From: Halomonas sp. McH1-25 | GTDB lineage: Bacteria > Pseudomonadota > Gammaproteobacteria > Pseudomonadales > Halomonadaceae | NCBI RefSeq assembly: GCF_022348165.1 | Contig: NZ_JAKRFI010000006.1 | Span: forward strand, 124,001-188,000 | Direction of reading: 5' to 3' | DNA: 64,000 nt | Shown here: one piece after another, positions 53,384 to 63,540 of the stretch | Layout: every line of letters begins with the position of its first letter | Position numbering within the stretch: position 1 is the stretch's first letter | Position numbers and translations under genes: made by a program | The notes under the pieces: generated by a model | What the model was told of the DNA's origin: nothing | What the model saw: only the letters and a program-made list of their open reading frames with translations | Database searches by the model: none

Positions 53384-54853
53384 TCAGGCACCGGGCCCGC
53401 ACTCGGTACACTGGTCGACCATCGCCGGCTCGAGCAGTAGCTTGGCGCTAAGATCACGTAGGGCTGTCCTTACGCCTTCTTCAAGGGTGGGATGATAGAA
53501 CGGCATATCGAGCATCTCACGCACGGTCATGCGCTGTTGGCAGGCCCAGGCCAGCAGGTGACCGAGATGCTCGGCCTGAGGCGCGACGAGCTCAGCGCCC
53601 AGGAACAGGCCGGTGCCATACTCGCCATACAGATGCAGCCAGCCGCGATTCTGGCGCATCACCTTGGCCCGCCCCTGGTCCGCGAAATTCAGCTCGCCGA
53701 TGGCGTAATCCTGGCCGAAGACATGGGTCTTCTCGATCTCGGTGCGCGTGCGTCCCACGCTGGCAATCTGCGGTTCGCTGAAAACGATAGTCAAGGGGAC
53801 GCGTCGATAGCCGGCCCGCAGATCGGGAAAGCGCCCGGCGTTGTCTCCGCCGATGCGTCCCTCGTCGGTGGCCTCGTGCAGCAGCGGTTCGGCATGATCG
53901 GCATCCCCTACGATGAAGATGTGACTTGCCTTGCCCTGCACGTCGTAACATTGCAGGGTATGCCGGTCGTAAATGGGCGTACCCTTGTCGTTGGTCTCGA
54001 TGCCTACCTTATCCAGCCCCAGTTCGGCCAGGTTGGGACGCCGCCCGGTGGCCGCCAGAAGATAGTCGAAGCGTTCGGTCAACCGTTCGCCGCTGTCGCG
54101 TTCGGTGAATGTCACGCTGACCCCATCGTCACCGCCTTGGACGTCGTGGGTTTCCGCTTCCGGATCGAGATAGAACTCTTCGTTGAACAGGCGCACGGCC
54201 GCGGAACGCAGCTGTTCGTTCTGCAGGCCACCCACCCCACCGCTGCGCCCGAACATGCGCACGCGCACATCGAGACGCGCCAAAGCCTGGCCCAGCTCCA
54301 AGCCGATGATGCCGGGCCCAAACACGGCAACCGACTCCGGCAATGCCTCCAGGTCGAACAGCGTGTCGCTGGTCAGGATGCGCTCGCCGGCGGCCCGTAG
54401 CGGCTCGGGAATGTGCGGCGATGAGCCGGTGGCGATGATGGCACGTGAGAAACGCACCCGGGTCTGATCGGCGACGGTCAGGGTATAAGCGTCCTCGAAG
54501 CGGGCCCGACCGCGCAACTTGTCCCCGGCGGGAAAGCCGTCGATCGAGTCGAGGATCGTGGCAACGAAAGCGTCGCGCTCGTCGCGTACCCGCTGCATCA
54601 CGGCATGCCGGTCGATGGTGATGCGACTGTCGATGCGCGCGCCGAACGGCTCGACGTGCCGGGCATCGTGCACGGCATTGGCCGCGGCGATAAGCAGCTT
54701 GCTCGGCATGCAGCCGGTACGTGCGCAGGTCGTACCGTAATCGTCCCCTTCGATGAGAAGCACCGAGGGGGTATGTTTCTTGGCGGCACGGTAAGCGCTG
54801 AGACCGGCACTGCCCGCACCAATGATGACAACGTCGACGTTGCGCTCCTGCAT
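53384..54853 (-). CDS. dihydrolipoamide dehydrogenase-like flavoprotein
   Basis: Class I pyridine-nucleotide disulfide oxidoreductase of 489 residues. It has the FAD motif VVIIGAGSAGLSAYRAA, the redox disulfide in GTTCARTGCMPSKLL (CxxxxC), the NAD motif VFGPGIIGLELGQALARLD, FIVGDADHAEPLLHEA, and the C-terminal HPTLEEGVRTALRDL with the catalytic His-Glu dyad. The C-terminal tail carries an extra Cys pair (CTECGPGA) not usual in E3. No 2-oxo-acid dehydrogenase genes are adjacent, so the partner is unknown; mercuric or other thiol reductase roles are possible. The ATG has GGGAGAG. It converges with phzF (4-base gap). Confidence 0.88.
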   Translation of the reverse strand: MQERNVDVVIIGAGSAGLSAYRAAKKHTPSVLLIEGDDYGTTCARTGCMPSKLLIAAANAVHDARHVEPFGARIDSRITIDRHAVMQRVRDERDAFVATILDSIDGFPAGDKLRGRARFEDAYTLTVADQTRVRFSRAIIATGSSPHIPEPLRAAGERILTSDTLFDLEALPESVAVFGPGIIGLELGQALARLDVRVRMFGRSGGVGGLQNEQLRSAAVRLFNEEFYLDPEAETHDVQGGDDGVSVTFTERDSGERLTERFDYLLAATGRRPNLAELGLDKVGIETNDKGTPIYDRHTLQCYDVQGKASHIFIVGDADHAEPLLHEATDEGRIGGDNAGRFPDLRAGYRRVPLTIVFSEPQIASVGRTRTEIEKTHVFGQDYAIGELNFADQGRAKVMRQNRGWLHLYGEYGTGLFLGAELVAPQAEHLGHLLAWACQQRMTVREMLDMPFYHPTLEEGVRTALRDLSAKLLLEPAMVDQCTECGPGA

Positions 54854-54935
54854 CGGATCTCTCCCTGTCGGCCACTACTTACCGTAGCAGTTCGCAAGCG
54901 CTTTCATCCAAGTCCGATATCGTCGATCGGGTGAG

Positions 54936-55097
54936 CTAGCCGACGATCAAGTTAATGATCAACGCCGCGCAGCCCACCACCAGTGCGGTGAGCACGGCAA
55001 TATCGAGCAGGCGGTTGAGCCAGCGATCGGCAGGGGCCGCATGGCGCCGGGTCGCCCCCCGCCGATGCCGACTCGAGGATTTGATGGATGATCGCAT
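54936..55097 (-). CDS. small single-pass membrane protein, hypothetical
   Basis: A 53-residue frame: a very basic, Ser/Arg-rich N-terminus (MRSSIKSSSRHRRG) and one C-terminal transmembrane helix (LLDIAVLTALVVGCAALIIN). GGAG lies 7 bases before the ATG. The charge layout is that of a real type II small membrane protein, but no family is recognised. It sits 70 bases after the BCCT gene on the same strand and may be cotranscribed. Confidence 0.5.
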   Translation of the reverse strand: MRSSIKSSSRHRRGATRRHAAPADRWLNRLLDIAVLTALVVGCAALIINLIVG

Positions 55098-55167
55098 GAC
55101 GGCGCTCCGCGCTTTCCTCCGCTAAATCCCTATTATGCGTCAGCCCATGCGTTTATCACCATCTCGG

Positions 55168-56790
55168 TCATGTGTTGATACGCCGATTGACCACATTGGG
55201 CGCACGACGATAGCGGTCCTCATCCGCCAGTGACTCGGCCTCGAAAGCATCCGCCCCGACCGGCGTCTCGCCATGGCGACGATAGAGCGAGGTCAGCATC
55301 GCCTTGCGATCGGCACGCAGTTCGTTGATCAGCACGAACATCATGCCGAAGATGATGAACGTGAACGGCAACGCCGAAAGCACCGCGGCCGATTGCAGGC
55401 CTTTTAGCCCCCCCGCGATGATCAGCGTCAGGCAGATGGCCGCGATCAACAACCCCCAGGCGATGCGCTTGAACAACGGTGGGTTGATCGAGCCGCCATC
55501 GGTCATCTGCGCCACGATGTAGGTCGCCGAGTCCGCCGAGGTGACCAGGAAGATGAAGATCAGCAATAGCCCGACGATCGACAGCACGTTGGAGAACGGC
55601 ATCAGTTCGAACATCCGAAACAGCGCCACGGTGATGTTCTCGTCGGTGGCCTGGGCCAGGCCCACGTCCTGTGTCATCTCCATGTTGATCGCCGCGCCAC
55701 CGAACACCCCGATCCACAGGCAGGCCAGCAAGGGCGGTACGATCAACACACCGAACACGTATTCCTTGATGGTGCGCCCGCGCGAGACGCGGGCCACGAA
55801 GGTTCCCACGAACGGCGACCAGGCGATGACCCAGGCCCAGTAGAAGATCGTCCAGTCGTTGGCCCAGGTGTTTTCGCTGTAAGGAGAGACACGCAGGCTC
55901 ATGCCGATGAAATTCTGCAGATAGTCGCCGATGCCCAGCGTGATGGTTTCCAGGATCGCCAGGGTCGGCCCGGTGAACAAGACGTAGAGCATCAGCGCGA
56001 AGCACAATGTCAGGTTGATGTTGGACAGACGCTTGATACCCTTGTCGAGGCCCGACCAGGTCGACGCCATGTAGCAGACGAACATCGCTCCCATGATGGC
56101 GAACTTCCAGAACACGTTCTGCTCGACCCCGAACACGGCATTCAGGCCGCCATTGATCTGCAGCACGGCCAGGCCGATCGAGGTGGCCACCCCCATGACC
56201 GTGGCGACCACGGCAAAGATGTCCAGCGCGGGCGCATAGCGGCGCGACTTCGGATACTTGGCGGTGACCGGCGCCAGCACCGAGGAGACCAGGCCGGCCT
56301 GCCCCTTGCGGAACTGGAAGTAGGCAATGATCAACCCCACCATCGAGAAGGCGGCCCACTGATGCACGCCCCAGTTGAAGAAGCTGTATTGGATGGCATA
56401 GCGCGCCGATGCAGCGGTTTCCGGCTCCACGTCGCCATACGGGGGATGCAGGTAATGGGTCATCGGTTCGGCCATACCGTAGAACACCAGCCCGACCCCG
56501 AAACCGGCCGCCAGCAACATGGCCACCCACGAGAAAAAAGAGTACGAGGGAGAGCTATCCTGTGGTCCCAGGCGGATCTTGCCGTACTTGCTGAACGCCA
56601 GGACGAACAGAAACAGCACGAACCCGAACACCGAGAACAGGTAGAACCAGCCGAAATAGCGCCCGATGGTGCTCAAGGCAGCATCCGCTGCATCGCCAAA
56701 TTGCTGCGGAAACGCAGCGCCCACAGCAACCAGCGCAAGAATGATGCATGCCGAAATGGTAAAAACACGGTGCCGTCCGAGGTTGGCCAT
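55168..56790 (-). CDS. BCCT family compatible-solute transporter
   Basis: Sodium- or proton-coupled carrier for betaine, choline, carnitine or ectoine, with 12 membrane helices in 540 residues. Family marks are GMAEPMTHYLHPP, FNWGVHQWAAFSMVGLIIAY and the tryptophan-rich substrate segment (IFYWAWVIAWSPFVGTFVAR). The C-terminal cytoplasmic tail is short and charged (about 45 residues), with little sign of the long osmosensing tail of BetP. Substrate is not assignable by eye, but uptake of an osmoprotectant fits a halophile. Start ATG 56790 with GAAGGA about 10 bases upstream. Confidence 0.92.
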   Translation of the reverse strand: MANLGRHRVFTISACIILALVAVGAAFPQQFGDAADAALSTIGRYFGWFYLFSVFGFVLFLFVLAFSKYGKIRLGPQDSSPSYSFFSWVAMLLAAGFGVGLVFYGMAEPMTHYLHPPYGDVEPETAASARYAIQYSFFNWGVHQWAAFSMVGLIIAYFQFRKGQAGLVSSVLAPVTAKYPKSRRYAPALDIFAVVATVMGVATSIGLAVLQINGGLNAVFGVEQNVFWKFAIMGAMFVCYMASTWSGLDKGIKRLSNINLTLCFALMLYVLFTGPTLAILETITLGIGDYLQNFIGMSLRVSPYSENTWANDWTIFYWAWVIAWSPFVGTFVARVSRGRTIKEYVFGVLIVPPLLACLWIGVFGGAAINMEMTQDVGLAQATDENITVALFRMFELMPFSNVLSIVGLLLIFIFLVTSADSATYIVAQMTDGGSINPPLFKRIAWGLLIAAICLTLIIAGGLKGLQSAAVLSALPFTFIIFGMMFVLINELRADRKAMLTSLYRRHGETPVGADAFEAESLADEDRYRRAPNVVNRRINT

Positions 56791-56932
56791 AGAAAGATAT
56801 CCTTCGTCCTTGTGTCGCTTCCAGCGAACGTATCATCTACTTTCACTTCATATTGGTTCGTACTTCTACTGTTAGCATGCGAGCTTTACAAACGTTAGGC
56901 AAATCCTGGGCAATACGGATACATTTTCCTTC

Positions 56933-57544
56933 ATGCCGTTACCTTCCTTCACCTCGCTGACCTCGACCACGGCCTGGCTGAACAAGCTTTCCGAGTCGCG
57001 CAATGCGTACTGGCTGTTGTTCGTAGCCTCGATGATGGAAACCCTGATCGTCCCGATTCCCATCGAGGTGATTCTGATTCCGTGGATGCTGTGCCACCCC
57101 GAGAAGAAATGGCGCATCGCTGCCGTGGCCCTGGCCGGCAACCTCGCAGCTGCGTCGATCGGTTATTGGCTTGGCAATCTGGTCATGGATCAGTGGGGCG
57201 ATACACTCATCCAGCTGTTCGGCGGCCAGGCGGCGTACTCCGATTTCCAGACCCGGTTCAATCGGGATGGCTTCATGGCCATCGCCGCCATCGCCGTGGT
57301 TCCGGTCCCCTTCCAGATCGCCATGCTGGTCGCCGGCGTTAGCGATTATCCGTTCCCTTTGTTCGTTCTTGCGGCAGTCATGGCACGCAGCATTCGCTAT
57401 TTCGGGCTGGCGATCCTGGTGCAGATTTTTGGCAATGCGGCGATGCGGGTCTGGAATCGACACTCGAAACCGGTCGGCATCGGGCTGGTGGTGGTCTTCT
57501 TCGTGTGGGTAGGTTGGCAGTTCAAAGGCTCTTTACCTATCTAG
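56933..57544 (+). CDS. DedA/VTT-domain membrane protein (YqaA-like)
   Basis: A 203-residue inner-membrane protein with four or five helices. The pattern SMMETLIVPIPIEVILIPWML, NLAAASIGYWLGNLVMDQWG, and later IAVVPVPFQIAMLVAGV fits the SNARE-associated/VTT (DedA) domain, with the conserved Gly-Tyr-Trp-Gly-Asn. DedA-type proteins are lipid scramblases or transporters linked to envelope integrity. The ATG at 56933 has little ribosome-site match. It diverges from the BCCT gene. Confidence 0.85.
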   Translation: MPLPSFTSLTSTTAWLNKLSESRNAYWLLFVASMMETLIVPIPIEVILIPWMLCHPEKKWRIAAVALAGNLAAASIGYWLGNLVMDQWGDTLIQLFGGQAAYSDFQTRFNRDGFMAIAAIAVVPVPFQIAMLVAGVSDYPFPLFVLAAVMARSIRYFGLAILVQIFGNAAMRVWNRHSKPVGIGLVVVFFVWVGWQFKGSLPI

Positions 57545-57632
57545 TGGCTTGCAATTCTTCCAGGCCGGCCCAACCTGGAGATAGTTATTAAGGACGCTAA
57601 CGAAGCGCTCCACGCATTCTCAGGGAGGCCCC

Positions 57633-58628
57633 ATGAGCCGACTATCTGCAGTCCCCCTTTCCGTACTCGATCTGGCCCCGATTCGCCAGGGCGGCGACGT
57701 CTCCGATACCTTCACCGAAACCGTCGAGCTTGCCCGGCATGTCGAGACGCTGGGTTTTCAGCGCTACTGGCTGGCCGAGCATCACAACATCGACGGCATC
57801 GCCAGCGCCGCCACTGCGGTGCTGATCGGGCATGTCGCCGGGGCGACGCAGCGCATTCGCGTCGGCGCCGGTGGCATCATGCTCCCCAACCATCCACCGC
57901 TGGTGATTGCCGAACAGTTCGGCACCTTGGAGACGCTCTATCCCGGGCGCATCGACCTGGGCCTGGGCCGTGCGCCGGGCTCCGACGGCGTGACCATGGC
58001 GGCGATGCGCCGCGATCCACGTTCCGGCGTCAACGACTTTCCCGATCAGCTCGACGAGTTGCGCCGCTACCTGGGCGACCCAGCGCCCAACCAGCGTGTG
58101 CGCGCCATGCCCGGCCAGGGGACTCACGTTCCGATCTGGCTACTCGGTTCGAGCGGTTACAGCGCCCAGCTCGCCGCACGCCTGGGCCTGCCCTTCGCTT
58201 TTGCCGCCCAGTTCGCGCCCGGCTATCTGTTCGAGGCGCTGCGCCTGTATCGCGACCAGTTCCGTCCCTCCGCGGTATTGGACAAGCCCTACGCCATGGT
58301 CGGCATGCCGTTGATCGCCGCCGACAGCGACGAGCAGGCGCGTTTTCTGGCGACCACCGCCCAGCAGAAATTCCTCAACCTGATTCGCGGTCGCAGCACG
58401 CGCGCCCTGCCCCCGGTCGAGCAGCTCGACTGGTCGCCGCAGGAACAGGCCATGGTCAACCAGAATCTCGGCGCGGCGGTGATCGGTGGGCCGCAGACCG
58501 TGCGCGACGGCCTGGAGCGCTTCCTCGAACAGACCGGCGCCGACGAGCTGATGGTCGCTACCGATGTCTATACGCAGGCCGACCGGCTGCGCTCCTTCGA
58601 GATCCTCGCCGACGTCTGGAAGGGGTAG
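57633..58628 (+). CDS. luciferase-like monooxygenase (LLM class, YhbW-like)
   Basis: Flavin-dependent oxidoreductase of 331 residues with the bacterial luciferase TIM-barrel. [70 protein letters not shown] and [13 protein letters not shown] are the usual landmarks of the small alkanal-monooxygenase-like group. It should need FMNH2 from a separate reductase. The substrate is unknown. The ATG follows GGGAGG. azlCD follow on the same strand after 84 bases. Confidence 0.92.
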   Translation: MSRLSAVPLSVLDLAPIRQGGDVSDTFTETVELARHVETLGFQRYWLAEHHNIDGIASAATAVLIGHVAGATQRIRVGAGGIMLPNHPPLVIAEQFGTLETLYPGRIDLGLGRAPGSDGVTMAAMRRDPRSGVNDFPDQLDELRRYLGDPAPNQRVRAMPGQGTHVPIWLLGSSGYSAQLAARLGLPFAFAAQFAPGYLFEALRLYRDQFRPSAVLDKPYAMVGMPLIAADSDEQARFLATTAQQKFLNLIRGRSTRALPPVEQLDWSPQEQAMVNQNLGAAVIGGPQTVRDGLERFLEQTGADELMVATDVYTQADRLRSFEILADVWKG

Positions 58629-58712
58629 GAGCGATACACTAACGCAGGGCTTGCGGTCGGCTCGCTGAGCGGCGCAGGATACGGTTTCGCTAATATTTCA
58701 CAGGCGGGTCGC

Positions 58713-59444
58713 ATGACTTTTTCCCGTTCCAGCGATGCGAGACTGGATCGCGCCGGTACTCTGGACGGCATGCGGCGCATGGCGCCGTTGTGCCTGTTTG
58801 TGGTTGCCTTTGGCCTGGCCTTCGGTGTCGCTGCCGTACAACGCGGGCTGAGCGAGCTCGAAACCCTGCTGATGAGCGCCCTGGTGTTCGCCGGGGCGTC
58901 ACAGTTTGCGGCCCTCGAGCTGTGGGGGCCGGAAATTCCCCTGGTCGCGTTGATCGCCTCGACATTCGCCATCAATGCCCGTCACCTGCTGATGGGCGCG
59001 TCCCTCTACCCTTGGCTGCGCGGCCTGTCGCCACGTCAGCGCTATCTTTCCGTGGGCCTGATGAGCGATTCCAACTGGGCCATGGCGGCGGACGACTATC
59101 GGCGCGGGGTGAGTAACGTCGGGATGCTGGTGGGTGGCGGGTTGGCGCTATGGCTGGCGTGGCTGCTCGGCACGTTGCTCGGCGTGCTGTTCGGTAGCGG
59201 GATCACCGAGCCCGAGCGCTACGGGCTCGACGTGATCATGGGCTGCTTTCTGCTATCGATGCTGGTCGGCGGTGTGCGCAGCCTGACCATGCTCATCCCC
59301 TGGAGCGTGGCTGCCATGGCGGCCCTCGCCGCCATGTACTGGCTGCCGCCCCATTCGCATGTCATCGTCGGGGCTCTGGCGGGTGGCCTAGCCGGCCTGT
59401 GGCTGCCTACCGACCGGGAGCGGCACGAGGAGCCGACGACATGA
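58713..59444 (+). CDS. azlC: AzlC family branched-chain amino acid exporter, large subunit
   Basis: Inner-membrane protein of 243 residues. AFGLAFGVAAVQRGLSELETLLMS, ALVFAGASQFAALELWG, TFAINARHLLMGASLYPWLRG and LMSDSNWAMA are AzlC features. With AzlD it exports leucine or analogues and resists azaleucine in Bacillus, and its E. coli relatives YgaZ/YgaH export valine. Its TGA stop overlaps the azlD ATG (ATGA), so the two subunits are translationally coupled. Confidence 0.92.
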   Translation: MTFSRSSDARLDRAGTLDGMRRMAPLCLFVVAFGLAFGVAAVQRGLSELETLLMSALVFAGASQFAALELWGPEIPLVALIASTFAINARHLLMGASLYPWLRGLSPRQRYLSVGLMSDSNWAMAADDYRRGVSNVGMLVGGGLALWLAWLLGTLLGVLFGSGITEPERYGLDVIMGCFLLSMLVGGVRSLTMLIPWSVAAMAALAAMYWLPPHSHVIVGALAGGLAGLWLPTDRERHEEPTT

Positions 59445-59755
59445 GCCTGGCAACCAGTCCGGGCGGCGCGCTGCTGGCAATCCTGATCATGGCGCTGGTG
59501 ACCTACCTCACCCGCAGCGGCGGCGTGCTGGTCATGTCACGCATTCCGATCGGCCCACGTGTCGAGCGTTTCATCAATGCCATGTCCGGCTCGGTACTGG
59601 TCGCCGTCATCACGCCGATGGCGGTTGCCGGCGACTGGGGCGCACGCCTGGCCTTGCTGGCCACACTCGTAGTGATGCTGGCGACCCGCAAGCCGCTGTT
59701 CGCCATCGGCGCCGGCATTCTCTGCGCGGCGCTATGGCGTTTCCTGGTGCCCTGA
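59441..59755 (+). CDS. azlD: AzlD family branched-chain amino acid exporter, small subunit
   Basis: Small membrane subunit of 104 residues with three or four helices: LLAILIMALVTYLTRSGGVL, RVERFINAMSGSVLVAVI and LVVMLATRKPLFAIGAG are typical. It works with AzlC, encoded immediately upstream with a four-base overlap. It converges with the polyol ABC operon. Confidence 0.92.
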   Translation: MSLATSPGGALLAILIMALVTYLTRSGGVLVMSRIPIGPRVERFINAMSGSVLVAVITPMAVAGDWGARLALLATLVVMLATRKPLFAIGAGILCAALWRFLVP

Positions 59756-59814
59756 TCAGCGCAGGCGTTCGATCACACGCTCACCTCAAGCGCATGGCTT
59801 CTATAGATGTCCCG

Positions 59815-60960
<1,146 letters not shown>

Positions 60961-61005
60961 GTCGGGTTCCTGGTGATTCGGTGTGGACGGTTATTCGAAC
61001 GGCTG

Positions 61006-61770
61006 TTACCAGAGCGTGTAGCCGCCATCCACCACGACGATGGAGCCGGTCATGAAGCTCGAGGCGTTGCTGGCCATGTAGACGATGGTGGGGCCGAGTT
61101 CTTCAGGAGTAGCGGCACGCTGCATGGGTGCGTCGTCGATCCAGCGCGGCTTGAATCTGGGATCGTCGACCGGCGCCATGCTGGTCTTGACGTAGCCGGG
61201 GGCCAGCGCGTTGACACGGATGCCGTAGGGCGCCCATTCGGCGGCCAGCGACTTGGTCAACTGGTGCACGGCGGCCTTGGAGGCGTTGTAGGCGGGCTGC
61301 ATCTGCGGGCGATTGACGATCATCGCTGAGATCGAGCCGATGTTGATGATCACCCCGCCGCGCGACTGCATGCGCCGACCGGCGGCCTGGGCGCAGTACC
61401 ACAGTCCGTGAACGTTGATGTCGAAGATGTCGCGCCAGCGCTCGGGGGTGACCTCCAGCGCCGGCGCGTGCTGGCAGGCACCGGCGTTGTTGAGGAAAAT
61501 GTCGACCGGGCCGAGGGTGGCCTCAACCTCGTCGAGCAGAACGTCCGCCGCCTCGGGTTGGGTAATGTCGATCTCCACCGCCATGGCGCGGTGCCCGGCA
61601 TCCTGCAGAGCCTTGACCACTGCCAGGCTGCGCTCATGCCCGCGGGCGGCAATGGCGACCGCCGCGCCGGCCTCGGCCAGCGCATGGGCGAACGCCTCGC
61701 CGAGCCCGCCGTTGCCGCCGGTGACGACGGCGACTTTGCCGCTCAGGTCGAACTGCGACATCACGTTCAT
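61006..61770 (-). CDS. short-chain dehydrogenase/reductase, probable polyol dehydrogenase
   Basis: NAD(P)-dependent SDR of 254 residues. The coenzyme motif is TGGNGGLGEAFAHALAEAG, with NNAG in FLNNAGACQH, the catalytic Ser of INIGSISAMI and Tyr-x-x-x-Lys in YNASKAAVHQLTKSLA. The placement inside a polyol-type ABC operon, between permease and ATPase genes, points to oxidation of the imported alditol (sorbitol, mannitol, arabitol, threitol or similar). The exact substrate cannot be set by eye. ATG 61770 has AGGGAG. Confidence 0.88.
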   Translation of the reverse strand: MNVMSQFDLSGKVAVVTGGNGGLGEAFAHALAEAGAAVAIAARGHERSLAVVKALQDAGHRAMAVEIDITQPEAADVLLDEVEATLGPVDIFLNNAGACQHAPALEVTPERWRDIFDINVHGLWYCAQAAGRRMQSRGGVIINIGSISAMIVNRPQMQPAYNASKAAVHQLTKSLAAEWAPYGIRVNALAPGYVKTSMAPVDDPRFKPRWIDDAPMQRAATPEELGPTIVYMASNASSFMTGSIVVVDGGYTLW

Positions 61771-61813
61771 GGTTGTCTCCCTGTCCGTTGTAGAAGCGTT
61801 GTCGTGGGATCGG

Positions 61814-62644
61814 TCATTTCACGGCGCCCAGGGTCAGCCCCTGGACCAGCCAGCGCTTGACCAGCAGCCCGGCGATCGCCATCGGGCAGACCACGATAGT
61901 GCCGATCGCCAGCAGCTTGCCCCAGTCGATGCCGGTCTGGGTCAACAGCTGCGCCGCAGCGATGGGGATGGTCTGCGTGCTGGGCCCGGAAAATGTCTGG
62001 GCGAAGGCGTAGTCGTTCCAGGCGAAGATGAAGCACAGGATGGCGGTGGTCACCAGCCCGGGGGTCATCAGTGGCAGCACCACGTAGCGGAACGCCTGAA
62101 GCTTGGTGGCACCATCGATCATCGCCGCTTCTTCGAGATCGGGAGGCAGGTCGTCGAAGAATGCCGTCATCAGCCAGATGGCGAACGGCAGGTTGAAACT
62201 CAGGTAGGCGACGATCAGGCCGGCGTGGGTATCGAGCAGGTAGAGGTAGCGGAACAGCAAATACAGCGGCACGATCACCGCGGCGATCGGCGCCATGCGG
62301 GTGCTGATGATCCAGAACGCCAGATGCTGCTTGCCCTTGATGCGGATCCGCGACAGCCCGAAACCGGCCATGCAGCCGAGCACCACGGCGATCAGCGTCG
62401 AGACCCCGGCGATGAACAAGCTGTTGAGCAGGTAGGGCCAGAGGCTGTTGCCACCGCTGAACAGCGAGGCGTAGTGCTCCAGGGTCGGAGTGAAGAAGAT
62501 CCGTGGCGTATCGGCGGTGATGATGTTGTTCGGCTTGAACGAGGATAGCACCATCCAGACGACCGGTATCAGCGTCCATAGCAGCAGCAGCGTCAGCAGG
62601 GCGATCTTGAACGTGAGGGGAAGCCAGCGCTTGGAGGCGGTCAT
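61814..62644 (-). CDS. sugar/polyol ABC transporter permease (MalG/SmoG-like)
   Basis: Inner-membrane permease of 276 residues with six helices. The cytoplasmic EAA loop that contacts the ATPase is EEAAMIDGATKLQAFRYVVL. The region LWTLIPVVWMVLSSFKPNN is the usual first helix and exit of MalG-type subunits. The start ATG overlaps the stop of the partner permease gene as ATGA. Confidence 0.93.
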   Translation of the reverse strand: MTASKRWLPLTFKIALLTLLLLWTLIPVVWMVLSSFKPNNIITADTPRIFFTPTLEHYASLFSGGNSLWPYLLNSLFIAGVSTLIAVVLGCMAGFGLSRIRIKGKQHLAFWIISTRMAPIAAVIVPLYLLFRYLYLLDTHAGLIVAYLSFNLPFAIWLMTAFFDDLPPDLEEAAMIDGATKLQAFRYVVLPLMTPGLVTTAILCFIFAWNDYAFAQTFSGPSTQTIPIAAAQLLTQTGIDWGKLLAIGTIVVCPMAIAGLLVKRWLVQGLTLGAVK

Positions 62645-63537
62645 GAGGCCTTCTCCTGGCGTTTGAGCAGTTTCGTGAACGCCGTGGCGACCATGATCGA
62701 GAACACCAGCATGGTAATGCCCACGGCAGCGGCATAGCCCAGGTCGAAGAACCGGAAGGCGATGTCGTAGAGCCGGATGGGGATGATCTTGGTGGAGTCC
62801 GCGGGCCCGCCGTTGGTGGTGATGAAGATGATCGCGAAGAAACGGATCGCATCCATGGCACGGATCAGCAGCGCCACCAGCAGGATGTTGGAGATCGACG
62901 GCAGGATGATGTAGAGCAGCTTCTGGCCGTACCTCGCGCCGTCCATCTCGGCCGCCTCGAGAACGTCCTCCGGCACCGAGGTGAGCCCCGCAAGGACGAT
63001 CAGCGCGACCAGCGGCGTCCATTCCCAGACGTCCATGAGGATGACCGCGACCATCGCGGAGCCGACGCTGCCCAGGATATTGCCGTCGAACAGCCCGCTT
63101 TCATTGAGCATCCAGGCATACAGGCCATGGCTGGGGTCGAGCATGAAACGTCCCAGCAGCCCGACGATCACCGGGGCGATGAACATCGGGATCAACAGCA
63201 GCGAGATGATGATGTTGCTGCCCCGCGTCAGGCTGTAGACCAGCAGCGCCATCACCGTGCCGATGACCATCTCCAGGCCTACTGTGGCCAGGAAGTAGAC
63301 CAGGCTGATCAGCCAGCTGGAACGGATGTCCGGGTCCGTGAACACCCGCTGCCAGTTATCTAGGCCCGAGAACTCGAAGGCCAGCCCGCCCATCAGGCTG
63401 ACGTCGTTGAAGCTCATCCAGATGATCGAGAAGAACGGGACCAGCGTGATCAGGGCGAGCAGGAAAAGCGCTGGCGACATCATCGCCAGCTCGAATCCCT
63501 GTCGCCGCGACGAAGGTTTTCCGGTCATCAGCGCCAT
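62641..63537 (-). CDS. sugar/polyol ABC transporter permease (MalF/SmoF-like)
   Basis: Inner-membrane permease of 298 residues, six to seven helices, without the extra periplasmic domain of E. coli MalF. EAA loop: EAAEMDGARYGQKLLYIILP. The N-terminus (SPALFLLALITLVPFFSIIWMSF) is typical of CUT1 permeases. It pairs with the MalG-like subunit by a four-base overlap, and the substrate-binding protein gene ends 3 bases upstream. Confidence 0.93.
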   Translation of the reverse strand: MALMTGKPSSRRQGFELAMMSPALFLLALITLVPFFSIIWMSFNDVSLMGGLAFEFSGLDNWQRVFTDPDIRSSWLISLVYFLATVGLEMVIGTVMALLVYSLTRGSNIIISLLLIPMFIAPVIVGLLGRFMLDPSHGLYAWMLNESGLFDGNILGSVGSAMVAVILMDVWEWTPLVALIVLAGLTSVPEDVLEAAEMDGARYGQKLLYIILPSISNILLVALLIRAMDAIRFFAIIFITTNGGPADSTKIIPIRLYDIAFRFFDLGYAAAVGITMLVFSIMVATAFTKLLKRQEKAS

Positions 63538-63540
63538 GCG

